Shown here: in pieces, positions 4,649 to 5,263 of the stretch
Position numbering within the stretch: the stretch's first letter is position 1
Layout: the number at the start of each line of letters is the position of its first letter
NCBI GenBank assembly: GCA_027064245.1
Contig: JAMOPZ010000482.1
Location: 1 to 5,263 of the forward strand
Direction: 5' to 3'
DNA: 5,263 bases
Origin: Campylobacterales bacterium
GTDB lineage: Bacteria > Campylobacterota > Campylobacteria > Campylobacterales > Arcobacteraceae
Notes under the pieces: generated by a model
What the model was told of the DNA's origin: nothing
Seen by the model: the letters and a program-made list of their open reading frames with translations, nothing else
Database searches by the model: none
Translations under genes and position numbers: made by a program

Positions 4649-5263
4649 TGGCATCTTTTGAGCAACACTTAAGTATATCTGTAATAGTAAGTGGAGTTAC
4701 TCTTATACCTCTTGCTACATCTGGTATGGTTAGTACCACTGAGCTATTTGTACTCTTAGGAGTAGGATTAATTGGTGGAATTATGCCTGATTTAGATTCT
4801 GATAATTCCAAACCCATTCAAATTGCATTTAAGATATTTTCTATAACATTCTCACTTTTTATTTTACTATTGTTAGATGATCATTTCTCACTTTTTCAAT
4901 TACTTTTAGGTTGGATTATTAGTTCATTAATATTTTATTATGGTATTTTTAGAACTTTTACATCACTTACTGTACATAGAGGTATATTTCACTCCATACC
5001 TATGGGAATATTTTTGGCACAAACCACAATAATATTATTTTATAATTTTTTAAATTTTAATATCCGTTTTGCTACACTTGCTGGTTTTTTTATATTTTTT
5101 GGTATTATTATACATCTTCTTTTAGATGAATTAGTAAGTTTAAATCTTTTAGGAATAAGTATAAAAAAATCATTTGGATCTGCATTAAAATTATATGATA
5201 GTAAAAATATAACAGGTACTTTAATACTTTATATTTTAATAATATTACTTTTTATATATACCC
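4648..5263 (+). CDS. YdjM/DUF457-type membrane-bound metal-dependent hydrolase (3' end outside window)
   Basis: The ATG overlaps the coaE stop by one base, and the frame stays open for 205 codons to the window edge. The product is an integral membrane protein with hydrophobic stretches near residues 10-23, 33-46, 63-76, 82-101, 117-135, 141-159 and 190-204. Between and within them lie conserved polar motifs typical of the YdjM/DUF457 family: H7 near the N-terminus, GGIMPDLDSDNSKP (43-56), HRGIFHS (110-116) and HLLLDEL (156-162). The His and Asp residues are thought to bind a metal in the membrane or at its face. The biological substrate of this family is not known to me; E. coli YdjM is a LexA-regulated inner-membrane member. 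Translational coupling to coaE is likely. The call rests on the ordered His/Asp motifs; the true C-terminus is not visible. Confidence 0.85.
   Translation, partial: MASFEQHLSISVIVSGVTLIPLATSGMVSTTELFVLLGVGLIGGIMPDLDSDNSKPIQIAFKIFSITFSLFILLLLDDHFSLFQLLLGWIISSLIFYYGIFRTFTSLTVHRGIFHSIPMGIFLAQTTIILFYNFLNFNIRFATLAGFFIFFGIIIHLLLDELVSLNLLGISIKKSFGSALKLYDSKNITGTLILYILIILLFIYT

Noticed and set aside
4569..4817. 82-codon minus-strand open frame across the coaE/YdjM junction
   Set aside because: It is antisense to the end of coaE and the conserved PDLDSD motif of the next gene, with no features of its own.
1..5263. tRNA, rRNA, CRISPR array, insertion sequence or attachment site
   Set aside because: Reading both strands I saw no spaced direct repeats, no transposase or integrase motifs, and no tRNA-like cloverleaf; almost all bases are accounted for by protein genes.

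Overview
The window is very AT-rich, has short intergenic spaces and runs of T or A, and its proteins look like those of Campylobacterota. The SpeE-like protein followed by coaE resembles the speE-coaE neighbourhood I recall from Helicobacter pylori. The overall flavour suggests an Arcobacter-group bacterium. That assignment is an inference from composition, protein style and gene order, not from a database match. Nothing marks the window as phage or plasmid.

Layout: bases 2-52 are probably the last codons of a plus-strand gene that enters from the left. It meets, almost end to end, a five-gene minus-strand unit that reads from 3429 down to 57. In transcription order this unit holds a 66-residue DUF2892-type membrane protein, a MntA-type nucleotidyltransferase antitoxin, a HepT-type HEPN toxin, PurM (de novo purine synthesis) and a family 5 solute-binding protein of peptide/nickel type ABC importers. 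All junctions are 3-nt gaps or a short overlap, so one transcript is likely. An 88-bp divergent promoter region (3430-3517) separates it from a plus-strand unit: a shortened, catalytically degenerate spermidine synthase homologue, CoaE (last step of CoA synthesis) and a YdjM/DUF457-type membrane protein cut off by the right edge.

The two housekeeping anchors are purM and coaE. The accessory-looking part is the MntA-HepT toxin-antitoxin pair, placed directly upstream of purM in the same orientation. The most unusual points are: (i) this toxin-antitoxin pair sitting inside a purM transcription unit; (ii) a SpeE homologue without its N-terminal domain, its glycine-rich cofactor loop and its catalytic Asp; (iii) a shared divergent promoter whose -10 region reads well on both strands; and (iv) four gene junctions with the same in-phase stop-NNN-ATG layout. 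I found no clear new multi-gene system, no RNA gene, no CRISPR array and no insertion sequence. No stretch over 300 bases lacks a gene.
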